Shown in pieces: positions 18,954 to 26,340 of a DNA stretch of 64,000 nucleotides (its first letter is position 1; each line of letters opens with the position of its first letter). The stretch is from Chryseobacterium shigense (GTDB lineage: Bacteria > Bacteroidota > Bacteroidia > Flavobacteriales > Weeksellaceae): assembly GCF_014207845.1 (NCBI RefSeq), contig NZ_JACHLC010000001.1:682001-746000 (forward strand), in the 5' to 3' direction. Below the pieces are notes generated by a model. The model ran no database searches. It was not told the origin of the DNA and saw only the letters and a list, made by a program, of their open reading frames with translations. A program made the position numbers and the translations under genes.

Positions 18954-18988
18954 TTTGTGTTTTTTGGTGTGATATTTTTATATATTTG
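18954..18988 (+). promoter_or_regulatory. Promoter of the YHYH-YwqK-SCO cluster
   Basis: TTTG at 18954-18957 and TATATTTG at 18981-18988 are separated by 23 bases, at the wide end of the Bacteroidota TTTG / TAnnTTTG range. The -7 element lies 20 bases before the first ATG. Confidence 0.6.
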
Positions 18989-19008
18989 CCAAAAATTAAC
19001 ACGAATTT

Positions 19009-19773
19009 ATGAAAATGAATAAATTTATTGTAAGCCTTTTTGCTTTATCAACTATTTTGAGCTGTAGTAATAATGAAGATACGGCAGAAACAACTGGCAA
19101 CAATACTGGCTCTTCAACGGTTCCTGCTATTTACAGCAAAATTTATGGTGCCTCAAGCCTAACATCTGATGGTACTTATGTTTATATCAAAACAAACGGT
19201 ACGCCTGATCATAAAAGTGTATATTATTCTACGGGCAACAGTCTTTACGAAAATTTTTCGGGAACAACATTTGGAGGATATGCATTTTCCAAAAACCCGA
19301 ATTCTATCGCCACAAAAAGCTATACCTTTAAAATTCCTATAAATCCTGCAGTTAATTCGGCACATTCTGCAACACCTCTTGGTCCTATTGGAGTTTCTCT
19401 TAATGGAGTTCCTTTCTTTAACCAATATGCGGGACCTAACCAGCCTTTATCAGGAGAAATCGTTTCTTTTGATCAATGGTGGGGGCATCCAGCTCCGGGA
19501 GGAGATTATCACTATCATGTTGAACCTAAATACCTTACTACGGTAAAAGCTTCAAAATCTGCATTATTAGGATTTTTATTGGACGGATTCCCTGTTTACG
19601 GACCCGAAGAAAACGGAACAACTGTTGCAACGGCTTCATTAGATGCTTATCACGGACATACAACTGTAACGGCAGATTATCCGAACGGAATTTATCATTA
19701 TCATATTACCGATACAGATCCTTATATCAACGGAAATGGTTTCTATGGAACTCCGGGTACTGTCAGCAATTAG
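19009..19773 (+). CDS. YHYH-domain lipoprotein
   Basis: A 254-residue lipoprotein: signal KFIVSLFALSTILSCSNNED with lipobox I-L-S-C, then an acidic Thr/Asn linker. The body contains the YHYH domain that gives the family its name. The motif occurs twice (PGGDYHYHVEP and NGIYHYHITD), with supporting family text PIGVSLNGVPFFNQYA and LLGFLLDGFPVYGP. The paired Tyr-His repeats suggest a metal site, but the family has no established activity. It overlaps the next gene by 38 bp. The SCO copper protein two genes on makes a metal-linked role plausible; that is an inference. Confidence 0.9.
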   Translation: MKMNKFIVSLFALSTILSCSNNEDTAETTGNNTGSSTVPAIYSKIYGASSLTSDGTYVYIKTNGTPDHKSVYYSTGNSLYENFSGTTFGGYAFSKNPNSIATKSYTFKIPINPAVNSAHSATPLGPIGVSLNGVPFFNQYAGPNQPLSGEIVSFDQWWGHPAPGGDYHYHVEPKYLTTVKASKSALLGFLLDGFPVYGPEENGTTVATASLDAYHGHTTVTADYPNGIYHYHITDTDPYINGNGFYGTPGTVSN

Positions 19774-20323
19774 TTTTTTATTTCTTCTGATATCCTGTGA
19801 ACCTTCAGATAAAGAAACCGAAAAACCGAAATATTATAATATCGAAAATATCAGCCCGGAAAACAATAACGGATTGCTGATGAATCACGGCTTACCTTTT
19901 ACGGGAATTATTTATTCCTTTTTCCCGAATACGAAAGATACGGCAGAAGTAATGGGCTTCAACAAAGGGAAAGAACATGGTGAATGGAGGCAGTTTTTTC
20001 CGGGAGGCAAATTAAGACAACAAAGATATTACGATAACGGCACAAAAGTTAAAACCATGAAAGAATGGTGGGATAACGGAAAACCAAAAATATCGGGTTC
20101 GTTTCTTAAAGGAGAAAATAACGGAGAGTTTAAAGAATGGAACAGAGAAGGACGATTGATAAAAGAAATGCATTATAAATTGGGATATGAAGAAGGAAGT
20201 CAGAAACAATTTTATGACAACGGAAAAATAAGATCCAATTATGTAATGAAAAACGGGAAAAGATTTGGTTTGTTGGGCACAAAAAACTGCGTTAATGTTA
20301 AAGACAGTATTTTCAGGAAATAA
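19736..20323 (+). CDS. YwqK-like (MORN-type repeat) lipoprotein
   Basis: A 195-residue lipoprotein starting inside the end of the YHYH gene. ATGs at 19736 and 19745 are both usable; each gives the signal LRVLSAISFLFLLISCEPSD with lipobox L-I-S-C. The mature part holds tandem antitoxin-YwqK/MORN-like repeats of about 23 residues: GKEHGEWRQFFPGGKLRQQRYY, then WWDNGKPKISGSFLKGENNG, FKEWNREGRLIKEMHYKLG and QKQFYDNGKIRSNYVMKNG. Despite the database label 'antitoxin', no toxin gene is adjacent and export to the envelope argues against that role. It overlaps the SCO gene by 29 bp, so the three genes are translationally nested. Confidence 0.82.
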   Translation: MVSMELRVLSAISFLFLLISCEPSDKETEKPKYYNIENISPENNNGLLMNHGLPFTGIIYSFFPNTKDTAEVMGFNKGKEHGEWRQFFPGGKLRQQRYYDNGTKVKTMKEWWDNGKPKISGSFLKGENNGEFKEWNREGRLIKEMHYKLGYEEGSQKQFYDNGKIRSNYVMKNGKRFGLLGTKNCVNVKDSIFRK

Positions 20324-20948
20324 TTTTGCGGTATTTTTGGTATTGACATTATTTTCATGCAAAAAACATGAAGAAGAATCTTTACCTTATTATAATACTC
20401 CCGATTTTGATCCTCATTTCATAACAGGAGAAGAAGCTGTAAAGCAGATTCCTCATACTATTGCTCCTTTTTCTTTTATTGATCAGAATAATGAGATGAT
20501 TACTGATAAGACGATAAATCATAAAATACACGTCGCAAGTTTTATTTTTACGTCATGCGGAAGTATATGCCCGATCATGATTAAGAATCTCGATGTGGTC
20601 AATAAAAAGTACGAGAAAGATCCGGATGTAGTTCTGCTTTCTTTTTCGGTAACACCTTGGATCGATACACCACAAAAATTGGCAGAATTTAAAAAATTCA
20701 ATAAAATCAATAATCCGAACTGGCATTTTTTGACAGGAGGAAAAGGAGAGATTTACAAGCTTGCCCGTCAGTCTTATTTTGCCGAAGAAGATTTGGGATT
20801 TACAAAAGACAGTACGGAATTTCTCCATACAGAACATGTAATTTTGGCGGATCGTGACAAAAAAATAAGGGGAATATATAACGGAACTCTTCAAACAGAT
20901 GTGCAGCAGCTTGTAAAAGACATTGAAATTTTGAAAAAAGAAAAATAA
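20295..20948 (+). CDS. SCO1/SenC family copper-binding protein
   Basis: Using the ATG at 20295 (not the TTG 30 bases upstream) gives a 217-residue lipoprotein with lipobox L-F-S-C (MLKTVFSGNNFAVFLVLTLF then SC). The thioredoxin-like SCO fold has the copper-binding CxxxCP motif FTSCGSICPIM (C88, C92) and the distal His in FLHTEHVILADRDKKIRG. Such proteins deliver copper to, or act as thiol reductases for, the CuA site of cytochrome oxidase; others work in copper stress. It lies 29 bp inside the YwqK-like gene, pointing to one cotranslated envelope unit. Confidence 0.92.
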   Translation: MLKTVFSGNNFAVFLVLTLFSCKKHEEESLPYYNTPDFDPHFITGEEAVKQIPHTIAPFSFIDQNNEMITDKTINHKIHVASFIFTSCGSICPIMIKNLDVVNKKYEKDPDVVLLSFSVTPWIDTPQKLAEFKKFNKINNPNWHFLTGGKGEIYKLARQSYFAEEDLGFTKDSTEFLHTEHVILADRDKKIRGIYNGTLQTDVQQLVKDIEILKKEK

Positions 20949-21010
20949 TTGTAAAAACTTAATATTTTATTAAATATCAAGTTTAAAGATACAGATTCAT
21001 TAATCTTTTG

Positions 21011-21018
21011 TAATTTTG
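21011..21018 (+). promoter_or_regulatory. Probable tatA promoter, -7 element
   Basis: TAATTTTG ends four bases before the tatA ATG at 21023, implying an essentially leaderless mRNA. Confidence 0.5.
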
Positions 21019-21022
21019 CTGT

Positions 21023-21358
21023 ATGGAATTAAGCATTGGAGAAATGGCATTGATCGCCGTGGCGATTGTTGTATTATTCGGCCCGGATAAACTTCCTCAG
21101 ATAGCACGTGACTTAGGCGCAGGTGTTAGAAAAATGCGTGGCGCAGTGGAAGATATTAAAACTGAGATCATGAAAGAGACGGATAATCCTGTATCTGAGA
21201 TCAAACGCGAGATTGAGAAGGTAAAGGATGCAGCAAAAGACTTCAATCCCGTGAAGGATATTCAAAAAGATATTCTTACTGAGCCTTCCTCTGCCAATGA
21301 ACCTCCCAAAATCAAGCCTGCCGATGATGAAACCTACGAAGGGCCTGTAAGCAGATAA
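21023..21358 (+). CDS. tatA: Sec-independent translocase subunit TatA/TatE
   Basis: A 111-residue pore-forming subunit of the twin-arginine export system. Layout is standard: a short N-terminal membrane helix (LSIGEMALIAVAIVVLFGPDKLP), the F-G hinge at VLFGPDKLPQIARDLG, an amphipathic helix, then a charged, Pro-rich tail. tatC is not in the window. It is followed at 3 bp by the PAP2 gene, so tatA, the phosphatase and the TPR gene look like one transcript. Confidence 0.93.
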   Translation: MELSIGEMALIAVAIVVLFGPDKLPQIARDLGAGVRKMRGAVEDIKTEIMKETDNPVSEIKREIEKVKDAAKDFNPVKDIQKDILTEPSSANEPPKIKPADDETYEGPVSR

Positions 21359-21361
21359 TTC

Positions 21362-21928
21362 ATGGAGGAGATTATTCAGGAAGATAAAAAGGTTTTTCTA
21401 TACCTTAATAATCTGGGCGATACTTCCTTCGACCAGTTTTGGATGCTGATTTCCAGTACATGGATCTGGATTCCGCTTTATATTATATTCCTTTACTTTT
21501 TATACAAAAATCATAAACTAAAATCTTTAGTTTTCATTCTTATATTCATTGCGCTTGGAGCTACGGTATCCGACCAGCTGGCCAGTATTTTTAAATATGG
21601 AGTAGCAAGGTTAAGGCCCTGTCATGATCCCAGCATAGAGCATTATATGAGAATCGTGAAATGTGGCGGTCAGTATGGCTTCTATTCTGCCCATGCCTCT
21701 AATACCTTTTTCCTGGCAGCCTATTTAAGTATTTTATTGAAAAAGAAACTTAATTGGTTTCCATATGCTATATTTGTATGGGCTGTGGTAGTTTCTTACA
21801 GCCGGATATATTTAGGAGTGCATTTCCCGATAGATATTTTGGTGGGGGCGTTTGTTGGATCTTTATTGGGAGTGATATTTGGAGTGCTCGCCAAAAAAGT
21901 CATCAACAAACAAAATATAGCTTCATGA
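21362..21928 (+). CDS. PAP2-family membrane phosphatase
   Basis: A 188-residue membrane enzyme with about five helices that dephosphorylates lipid phosphates such as undecaprenyl pyrophosphate or phosphatidic acid. The three active-site motifs are present: KYGVARLRPCHD (K-x6-R-P), YSAHASNTF (the P-S-G-H-like motif, here S-A-H-A), and SRIYLGVHFPIDILVG (S-R-x5-H-x3-D). The stop codon TGA overlaps the ATG of the TPR gene as ATGA, so translation is coupled. Confidence 0.92.
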   Translation: MEEIIQEDKKVFLYLNNLGDTSFDQFWMLISSTWIWIPLYIIFLYFLYKNHKLKSLVFILIFIALGATVSDQLASIFKYGVARLRPCHDPSIEHYMRIVKCGGQYGFYSAHASNTFFLAAYLSILLKKKLNWFPYAIFVWAVVVSYSRIYLGVHFPIDILVGAFVGSLLGVIFGVLAKKVINKQNIAS

Positions 21929-22737
21929 AAAAATCTTTATTACTGACAGCATTCATATGCTTCTCATTCAGTCTTTACGCACAGGATAAAATTAAAGCCG
22001 AAGAGTGCTTTAAAAAAGCCGATTATAAATGCGCTGAAGAACAGTACAGTAAACTTGCGGAAAAAGAGCAGATACAGAAATTCCAGTCCGAATATTATAA
22101 CAACCTAGGTACAGCCCAAAGAAGGCTTGGAAAAACTGCATTAGCTTTGAAATCATATGAGTCTGCTATGAAAGCTAATCCTTTATCGGCTCCTGTATAT
22201 GCGAATCTTGCTTCTTTGAACAGTCAAAAGGGAAATAAAACTAAAGCGTTAGAATATATTGCCACAGGTCTTACGATCGATGCTGAAAATCCTGAATTTT
22301 ATCTTACCCGTTCCAAAATTTATGACAGCCAGGGAAAAAAAGATCTCGCTTTGAGTGATCTCAAACAGATCCTGACCTTTGCACCGGATAATATTTATGC
22401 GAAAACCGGTTTGGCTAATCTTAAAAAAAATAACGGGGATCTGGATGGCGCTTTAAAAGATTATAACCAGCTTATCTCTGAAAAGCCGGAATCACTTCTG
22501 TATAACGGAAGGGCAGATGTGTATTTGAAAATGAAAAAGCCTAAAGAAGCTCTTACAGACGTTAATAAAGCTATTTCCATAGATCCTAAATTTTCTAATT
22601 CCTATGTAACTAAAGCATTGGTATTATTTGATACCGCAAAACCTAAAGAAGCATGTGAAAATCTGGATAAAGCAGTAAGTTTAGGGTATGAAAAAGCTAT
22701 TTTGGCAGATTATTATGCCAAGTGTGTAAAAAAATAA
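21925..22737 (+). CDS. Secreted TPR-repeat protein
   Basis: The start at 21925 gives a signal peptide (MKKSLLLTAFICFSFSLYAQ) and a 270-residue protein; the open frame continues upstream only as a shadow of the PAP2 gene. After the signal are about six tetratricopeptide repeats (for example YNNLGTAQRRLGKTALALKS, YANLASLNSQKGNKTKALEY and YLTRSKIYDSQGKKDLALSD). It is probably a periplasmic scaffold; partners are unknown. It ends at a very strong terminator. Confidence 0.88.
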   Translation: MKKSLLLTAFICFSFSLYAQDKIKAEECFKKADYKCAEEQYSKLAEKEQIQKFQSEYYNNLGTAQRRLGKTALALKSYESAMKANPLSAPVYANLASLNSQKGNKTKALEYIATGLTIDAENPEFYLTRSKIYDSQGKKDLALSDLKQILTFAPDNIYAKTGLANLKKNNGDLDGALKDYNQLISEKPESLLYNGRADVYLKMKKPKEALTDVNKAISIDPKFSNSYVTKALVLFDTAKPKEACENLDKAVSLGYEKAILADYYAKCVKK

Positions 22738-22752
22738 CTTTTTATGATATGA

Positions 22753-22796
22753 GTTTCGGGCCCGGCATGAAATGCCGGGCCCGAAACTATTTTTAT
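22753..22796 (+). terminator. Very strong terminator after the TPR gene
   Basis: A perfect 16-bp inverted repeat, GTTTCGGGCCCGGCAT / ATGCCGGGCCCGAAAC, with a 3-base loop and a T-rich tail. The stem is far more GC-rich than its surroundings. Confidence 0.85.
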
Positions 22797-22819
22797 CAAT
22801 TTTAAAATTTTAAATCTAA

Positions 22820-23278
22820 ATGTTAAATATTGTTCTTATAGAACCCGAAATCCCCAATAATACCGGAAATATAGGACGGTTATGCGTAGGTACGGAAAGT
22901 AAACTGCATCTGGTTCATCCGTTCGGATTTGTAATTAATGATAAAAACCTGAAAAGGTCCGGTCTGGATTACTGGGTACATCTTGATGTGACTGAATATG
23001 CCAATGTGGAAGAATGGATGAAAAATATTCCGGATACATCGCGGGTATTCCTAATGAGTTCACATGCTGAAAAATCATATCTGGAAAATGATTTCAGGGA
23101 TGGTGACTGGTTGGTTTTCGGTAAGGAAAGCGTTGGTCTGAGTAAAGAGGTTCTTGGGCTTTTTGAAAATCATCTGACTATTCCTATGTCAAAATTAATA
23201 CGGAGTTTCAATATTGCCAATTCCGTTGCTTTCGTAGTTGGTGAAGCAAAGAGGCAGATCAGTTTACACTCTGAATAG
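22820..23278 (+). CDS. trmL: tRNA (cytidine/uridine-2'-O)-methyltransferase TrmL
   Basis: A 152-residue SPOUT methyltransferase that 2'-O-methylates the wobble base of certain leucine tRNAs. Family motifs: IEPEIPNNTGNIGRLCVGT at the N-terminus, LVFGKESVGLSKEVL (the G-x-E-x-x-G-L knot loop), and IPMSKLIRSFNIANSVAFV at the SAM-binding trefoil knot. Length is exactly that of minimal TrmL. It converges on rlmH, another SPOUT enzyme. Confidence 0.95.
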   Translation: MLNIVLIEPEIPNNTGNIGRLCVGTESKLHLVHPFGFVINDKNLKRSGLDYWVHLDVTEYANVEEWMKNIPDTSRVFLMSSHAEKSYLENDFRDGDWLVFGKESVGLSKEVLGLFENHLTIPMSKLIRSFNIANSVAFVVGEAKRQISLHSE

Positions 23279-23334
23279 GGCAAGATCCTATTAACTTAGA
23301 TCCTGAAACAAGAATTTTTTTAAATACAAATATT

Positions 23335-23808
23335 TTAGTCATTATGATAAGGTTTACCCTGCAATATCTGGTCGGCACGGTAAAGCTGCTCCACGATAAA
23401 AAGGCGGATCATCTGATGGGTAAACGTCATTTTTGAAAGAGACATCTTTTCATTGGCCCGGTTGTAAACCTCTTCAGAAAAACCATAAGCTCCCCCGATA
23501 AGAATATGAACCTTTTTTACCGAAGAATTCATCCATGTATCAATTTTTTGGGAAAATTCACGGCTGGTAAACTGTTTTCCTTTTTCGTCCAAAATCACAA
23601 CCAGGTCATTTTTATCAATCTGATTGAAGAACAGCTTGGCCTCTTCCTTTTTCAAAAGCTCAGGAGAAAGGTTTTTGGCATTTTTTACATCAGGAATTTC
23701 CGTGATTTCAAAATTCCAGTGTTTGGGAAGGCGGGTAAGGTAATAGTTGATCAGAGAAGTGATTTCCTTATCATCCGTTTTACCGATACAAAGTAAGCTG
23801 ATTCTCAT
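23335..23808 (-). CDS. rlmH: 23S rRNA (pseudouridine1915-N3)-methyltransferase RlmH
   Basis: A 157-residue SPOUT enzyme that methylates pseudouridine 1915 of 23S rRNA on assembled ribosomes. The C-terminal knot is intact: HILIGGAYGFSEEVYNRAN, then SLSKMTFTHQMIRLFIVEQL and YRADQILQGKPYHND, the last being the near-invariant family C-terminus. Confidence 0.96.
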   Translation of the reverse strand: MRISLLCIGKTDDKEITSLINYYLTRLPKHWNFEITEIPDVKNAKNLSPELLKKEEAKLFFNQIDKNDLVVILDEKGKQFTSREFSQKIDTWMNSSVKKVHILIGGAYGFSEEVYNRANEKMSLSKMTFTHQMIRLFIVEQLYRADQILQGKPYHND

Positions 23809-24151
23809 GTATAGAGGATTTCAAAGGGCAAAGATACCATTTTTATGCTGGAAAATAAAGGTCGGGGAAAGTTGATCAGGATGTTAGCATAAAAGAAAAT
23901 ATTGATTTCAGACATTAGTAATGTCTGGATCATTTAGTTTTCAAATCTTTTTATTTTAGACCCTTTCTTTTGATCCATAATAGCAGAACTGCTGAATTAT
24001 TAGATCATTACTGCTTATTGAATCCCTTACTATTGAAATAAGGAAAAGGAAAATGTTTATATTTGTATAAAGACTTATGACAAAAGATCAGATATCTTCG
24101 TTTAAAGAGATAAACCGGATTGTTTTTTATTAAGTAAAATGCACTAAATAG
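23809..24151. other. 343-bp intergenic region between rlmH and the BrkB-family gene
   Basis: Both flanking genes point away from this gap. The only structure I see is a palindrome at 23903-23932. An open frame on the minus strand that starts within the BrkB gene and runs through here has no recognisable domain and is treated as a shadow. Confidence 0.6.
23903..23932. promoter_or_regulatory. Palindrome, possible operator
   Basis: CAGACATTA-G-TAATGTCTG is a perfect 9-bp dyad, and the symmetry continues outward to TGAT/ATCA after a short interruption. There is no T-run, so a protein-binding site fits better than a terminator. Confidence 0.4.
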
Positions 24152-25159
24152 ATGAATATAAAAGTTCCCAGATTTATCCTGAAGATTCAAGAATTTTTTG
24201 ACGATATACATATTCCTGTTTTGGGAATATCGCTCTGGCAGATGTTCCAGATCTATATTTCCGGGATTTTCAAAGGTAAGATAGGGCGGAAGGCTGCTGC
24301 TATTTCCTGGAGCTTTACCATCAGTCTGTTTCCTTTTCTGCTTTTTCTGCTTTCCGTTTTGCCTTATATGCCGCATTATGATAAGCTACAGTTTTATATT
24401 TTTGAAGTGCTGATGCATAACGTTTTCCCTTCTAATATGGAAGGCGATGTAAGAGGATATATTGAAACCAATATCATCCCGAATATGAAAGGAATAAGTA
24501 ATCTGACGATCGTTCTGGCATTGGTTTTTGCCACCAACGGAACCTTTTCGCTTATCAATGGATTCAATGAAAATTCGGATGAAAAACTTACTGATGTAAA
24601 AGAATTTATACTCTCTTTTTTTATAACAATAGGCTTTATCACGATTGTCTTTCTTGCGCTTTTCGGGGTATATTATGTGGAAGTTGTAATGAAGCTTTTT
24701 ACGCCGGCTTATGATATTTCGTGGCTGGTGAATAACCTTTCCAAGATCATCGGGTTTGTATCTTTTCCGCTGTTTTATTTCATTCTTCTGACCCTTTTCT
24801 ACTGGCTGGGAACGGTGAAGATTGCCAGATTCAGACAGGCGGTTCCAGGAGCCATTTTAACAACGGTTTTATTTGTTATCACTACATTCCTCTTTGCATT
24901 TTATGTAAAAGATATTGCAAGATATAACGTTCTTTACGGGTCCATCGGAAGTATGATCTTACTTATGGTTTGGGTGAATGTTAATGTATACCTTCTGTTG
25001 TTTGGCAACGAGCTGAATATGGCACTCAGAAAACTGAGAATTGAAAAATTGCTTTCTGATGAAATTCAAAAAGAAGCGGTTCATTATCATGCATCAGTCA
25101 CAGAACCGAACCTGGAAAGTGATGACGAGCATAAAAGAAGGCTTGATGAGAGAAAATAA
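24152..25159 (+). CDS. YihY/BrkB family inner-membrane protein
   Basis: A 335-residue protein with six predicted membrane segments. The family core is visible: GRKAAAISWSFTISLFPFLLF near residues 45-65, GTVKIARFRQAVPGAILTTV, and the late YGSIGSMILLMVWVNVNVYLLLFGNELN. The label 'virulence factor BrkB' is historical; molecular function is not established, though flippase-like or transport roles have been proposed. The C-terminus is a charged tail. It ends one base from the convergent nhaA stop with no terminator between. Confidence 0.88.
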   Translation: MNIKVPRFILKIQEFFDDIHIPVLGISLWQMFQIYISGIFKGKIGRKAAAISWSFTISLFPFLLFLLSVLPYMPHYDKLQFYIFEVLMHNVFPSNMEGDVRGYIETNIIPNMKGISNLTIVLALVFATNGTFSLINGFNENSDEKLTDVKEFILSFFITIGFITIVFLALFGVYYVEVVMKLFTPAYDISWLVNNLSKIIGFVSFPLFYFILLTLFYWLGTVKIARFRQAVPGAILTTVLFVITTFLFAFYVKDIARYNVLYGSIGSMILLMVWVNVNVYLLLFGNELNMALRKLRIEKLLSDEIQKEAVHYHASVTEPNLESDDEHKRRLDERK

Positions 25160-26338
25160 TTAGTTTTCCACCTCATTTATATCTTTTTTGGAACTCACAC
25201 TTAATATTATAAATCCTAAAAAAGCGGCTAGGAAAGAAGCGATCAGAATGGCAAATTTAGCCTCATCCTGAATAGGAATTTCATCTTTAAATGATAGCAG
25301 GGCAATGAAAATAGACATAGTGAAACCTATTCCCGCCAGCAATCCTACACCAGCCATTTGAAGCCATGTGCTGTTGTACGGAAGGGTACTGATTTTTAAT
25401 TTAATAGCAATAAAAGAAAACAGGTTAATTCCGATCAGTTTTCCCAGAATCAGCCCGCAGATAATTCCCAAACCCAGTGTACTTGTCACTCCGGCTGCCA
25501 TTTCGTTGGTAAAAGCGATATTGGTATTTGTTAAGGCAAATATTGGCATGATCAGGAAGCTTACCGGAAAATGAAGCTTATGCTCCAGTTTTTCAAGAGG
25601 AGAGATTTCTGTATCAGACACATTCGTGGGAATGGAGAAGGCAAGCAACACCCCCGCTATTGTTGCATGAATTCCGGAATGATGAAGAAAATACCATAGA
25701 AATAATCCGGGAATAATATAAAAAATAAGACGGGTAACTTTCAGAAAATTTAAAAGAAAAAGCAATGCCGCTGTTCCAAATGAGAGCAGGAGATAGGTCC
25801 AGTGAATCTGTTCGGTATAAAAAACAGCAATGACCAGAATAGCTCCCAGATCATCTACAATAGCCAGCGCTGCAAGGAATATTTTAATGGAATTCGGAAT
25901 TCTTTTCCCAAGCATTGAAATGATGGCAAGTGAAAAAGCAATATCCGTAGCCATAGGAATTCCCCAGCCGTTGCTGTATTCCGTGCCGCTATTGAAAATG
26001 GTATAGATGACAGCCGGAACCAGCATTCCGCCTACAGCCGCAAATATAGGAAGGGAAGCGTTTTTGAAAGAAGACAGTTCACCTTCTATCATTTCTCTTT
26101 TGATCTCAAGCCCAACCAGCAGGAAGAAAACAGCCATAAGACCGTCATTGATCCATATGCTGACAGGGTAGGTGAGATGAAAAAGGCGAGTTCCCACTTC
26201 CTTGTCTAAAAAGTGCTGAAAAAGCTCACCTGCAGAAGAATTAGCAATTAATAATGAAACCAGTACACAAAAAATAAGTATAATTCCTGAGGCCTGGTTG
26301 CTGTTGAAAAATTTTTTAAAATATAGAGTTAAATTCAT
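25160..26338 (-). CDS. nhaA: Na+/H+ antiporter NhaA
   Basis: A 392-residue, 12-helix electrogenic antiporter for sodium and pH homeostasis. The ion-binding aspartate pair sits in LAALAIVDDLGAILVIAVF, and the family segments GLMAVFFLLVGLEIKREMIEG and WGIPMATDIAFSLAIISMLG are intact. It begins 2 bp after the rel/spoT stop on the same strand, so the stress-response enzyme and the antiporter share a transcript. Confidence 0.96.
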   Translation of the reverse strand: MNLTLYFKKFFNSNQASGIILIFCVLVSLLIANSSAGELFQHFLDKEVGTRLFHLTYPVSIWINDGLMAVFFLLVGLEIKREMIEGELSSFKNASLPIFAAVGGMLVPAVIYTIFNSGTEYSNGWGIPMATDIAFSLAIISMLGKRIPNSIKIFLAALAIVDDLGAILVIAVFYTEQIHWTYLLLSFGTAALLFLLNFLKVTRLIFYIIPGLFLWYFLHHSGIHATIAGVLLAFSIPTNVSDTEISPLEKLEHKLHFPVSFLIMPIFALTNTNIAFTNEMAAGVTSTLGLGIICGLILGKLIGINLFSFIAIKLKISTLPYNSTWLQMAGVGLLAGIGFTMSIFIALLSFKDEIPIQDEAKFAILIASFLAAFLGFIILSVSSKKDINEVEN

Positions 26339-26340
26339 GT

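Noticed and set aside
19736..20323. Toxin-antitoxin system suggested by the YwqK-like gene
   Set aside because: The protein has a lipoprotein signal and no toxin gene is adjacent; the family name is historical.
24008..24376. 122-residue minus-strand open frame upstream of and inside the BrkB-family gene
   Set aside because: It overlaps the well-supported gene antisense, has no domain or signal, and its composition is that of a shadow frame.
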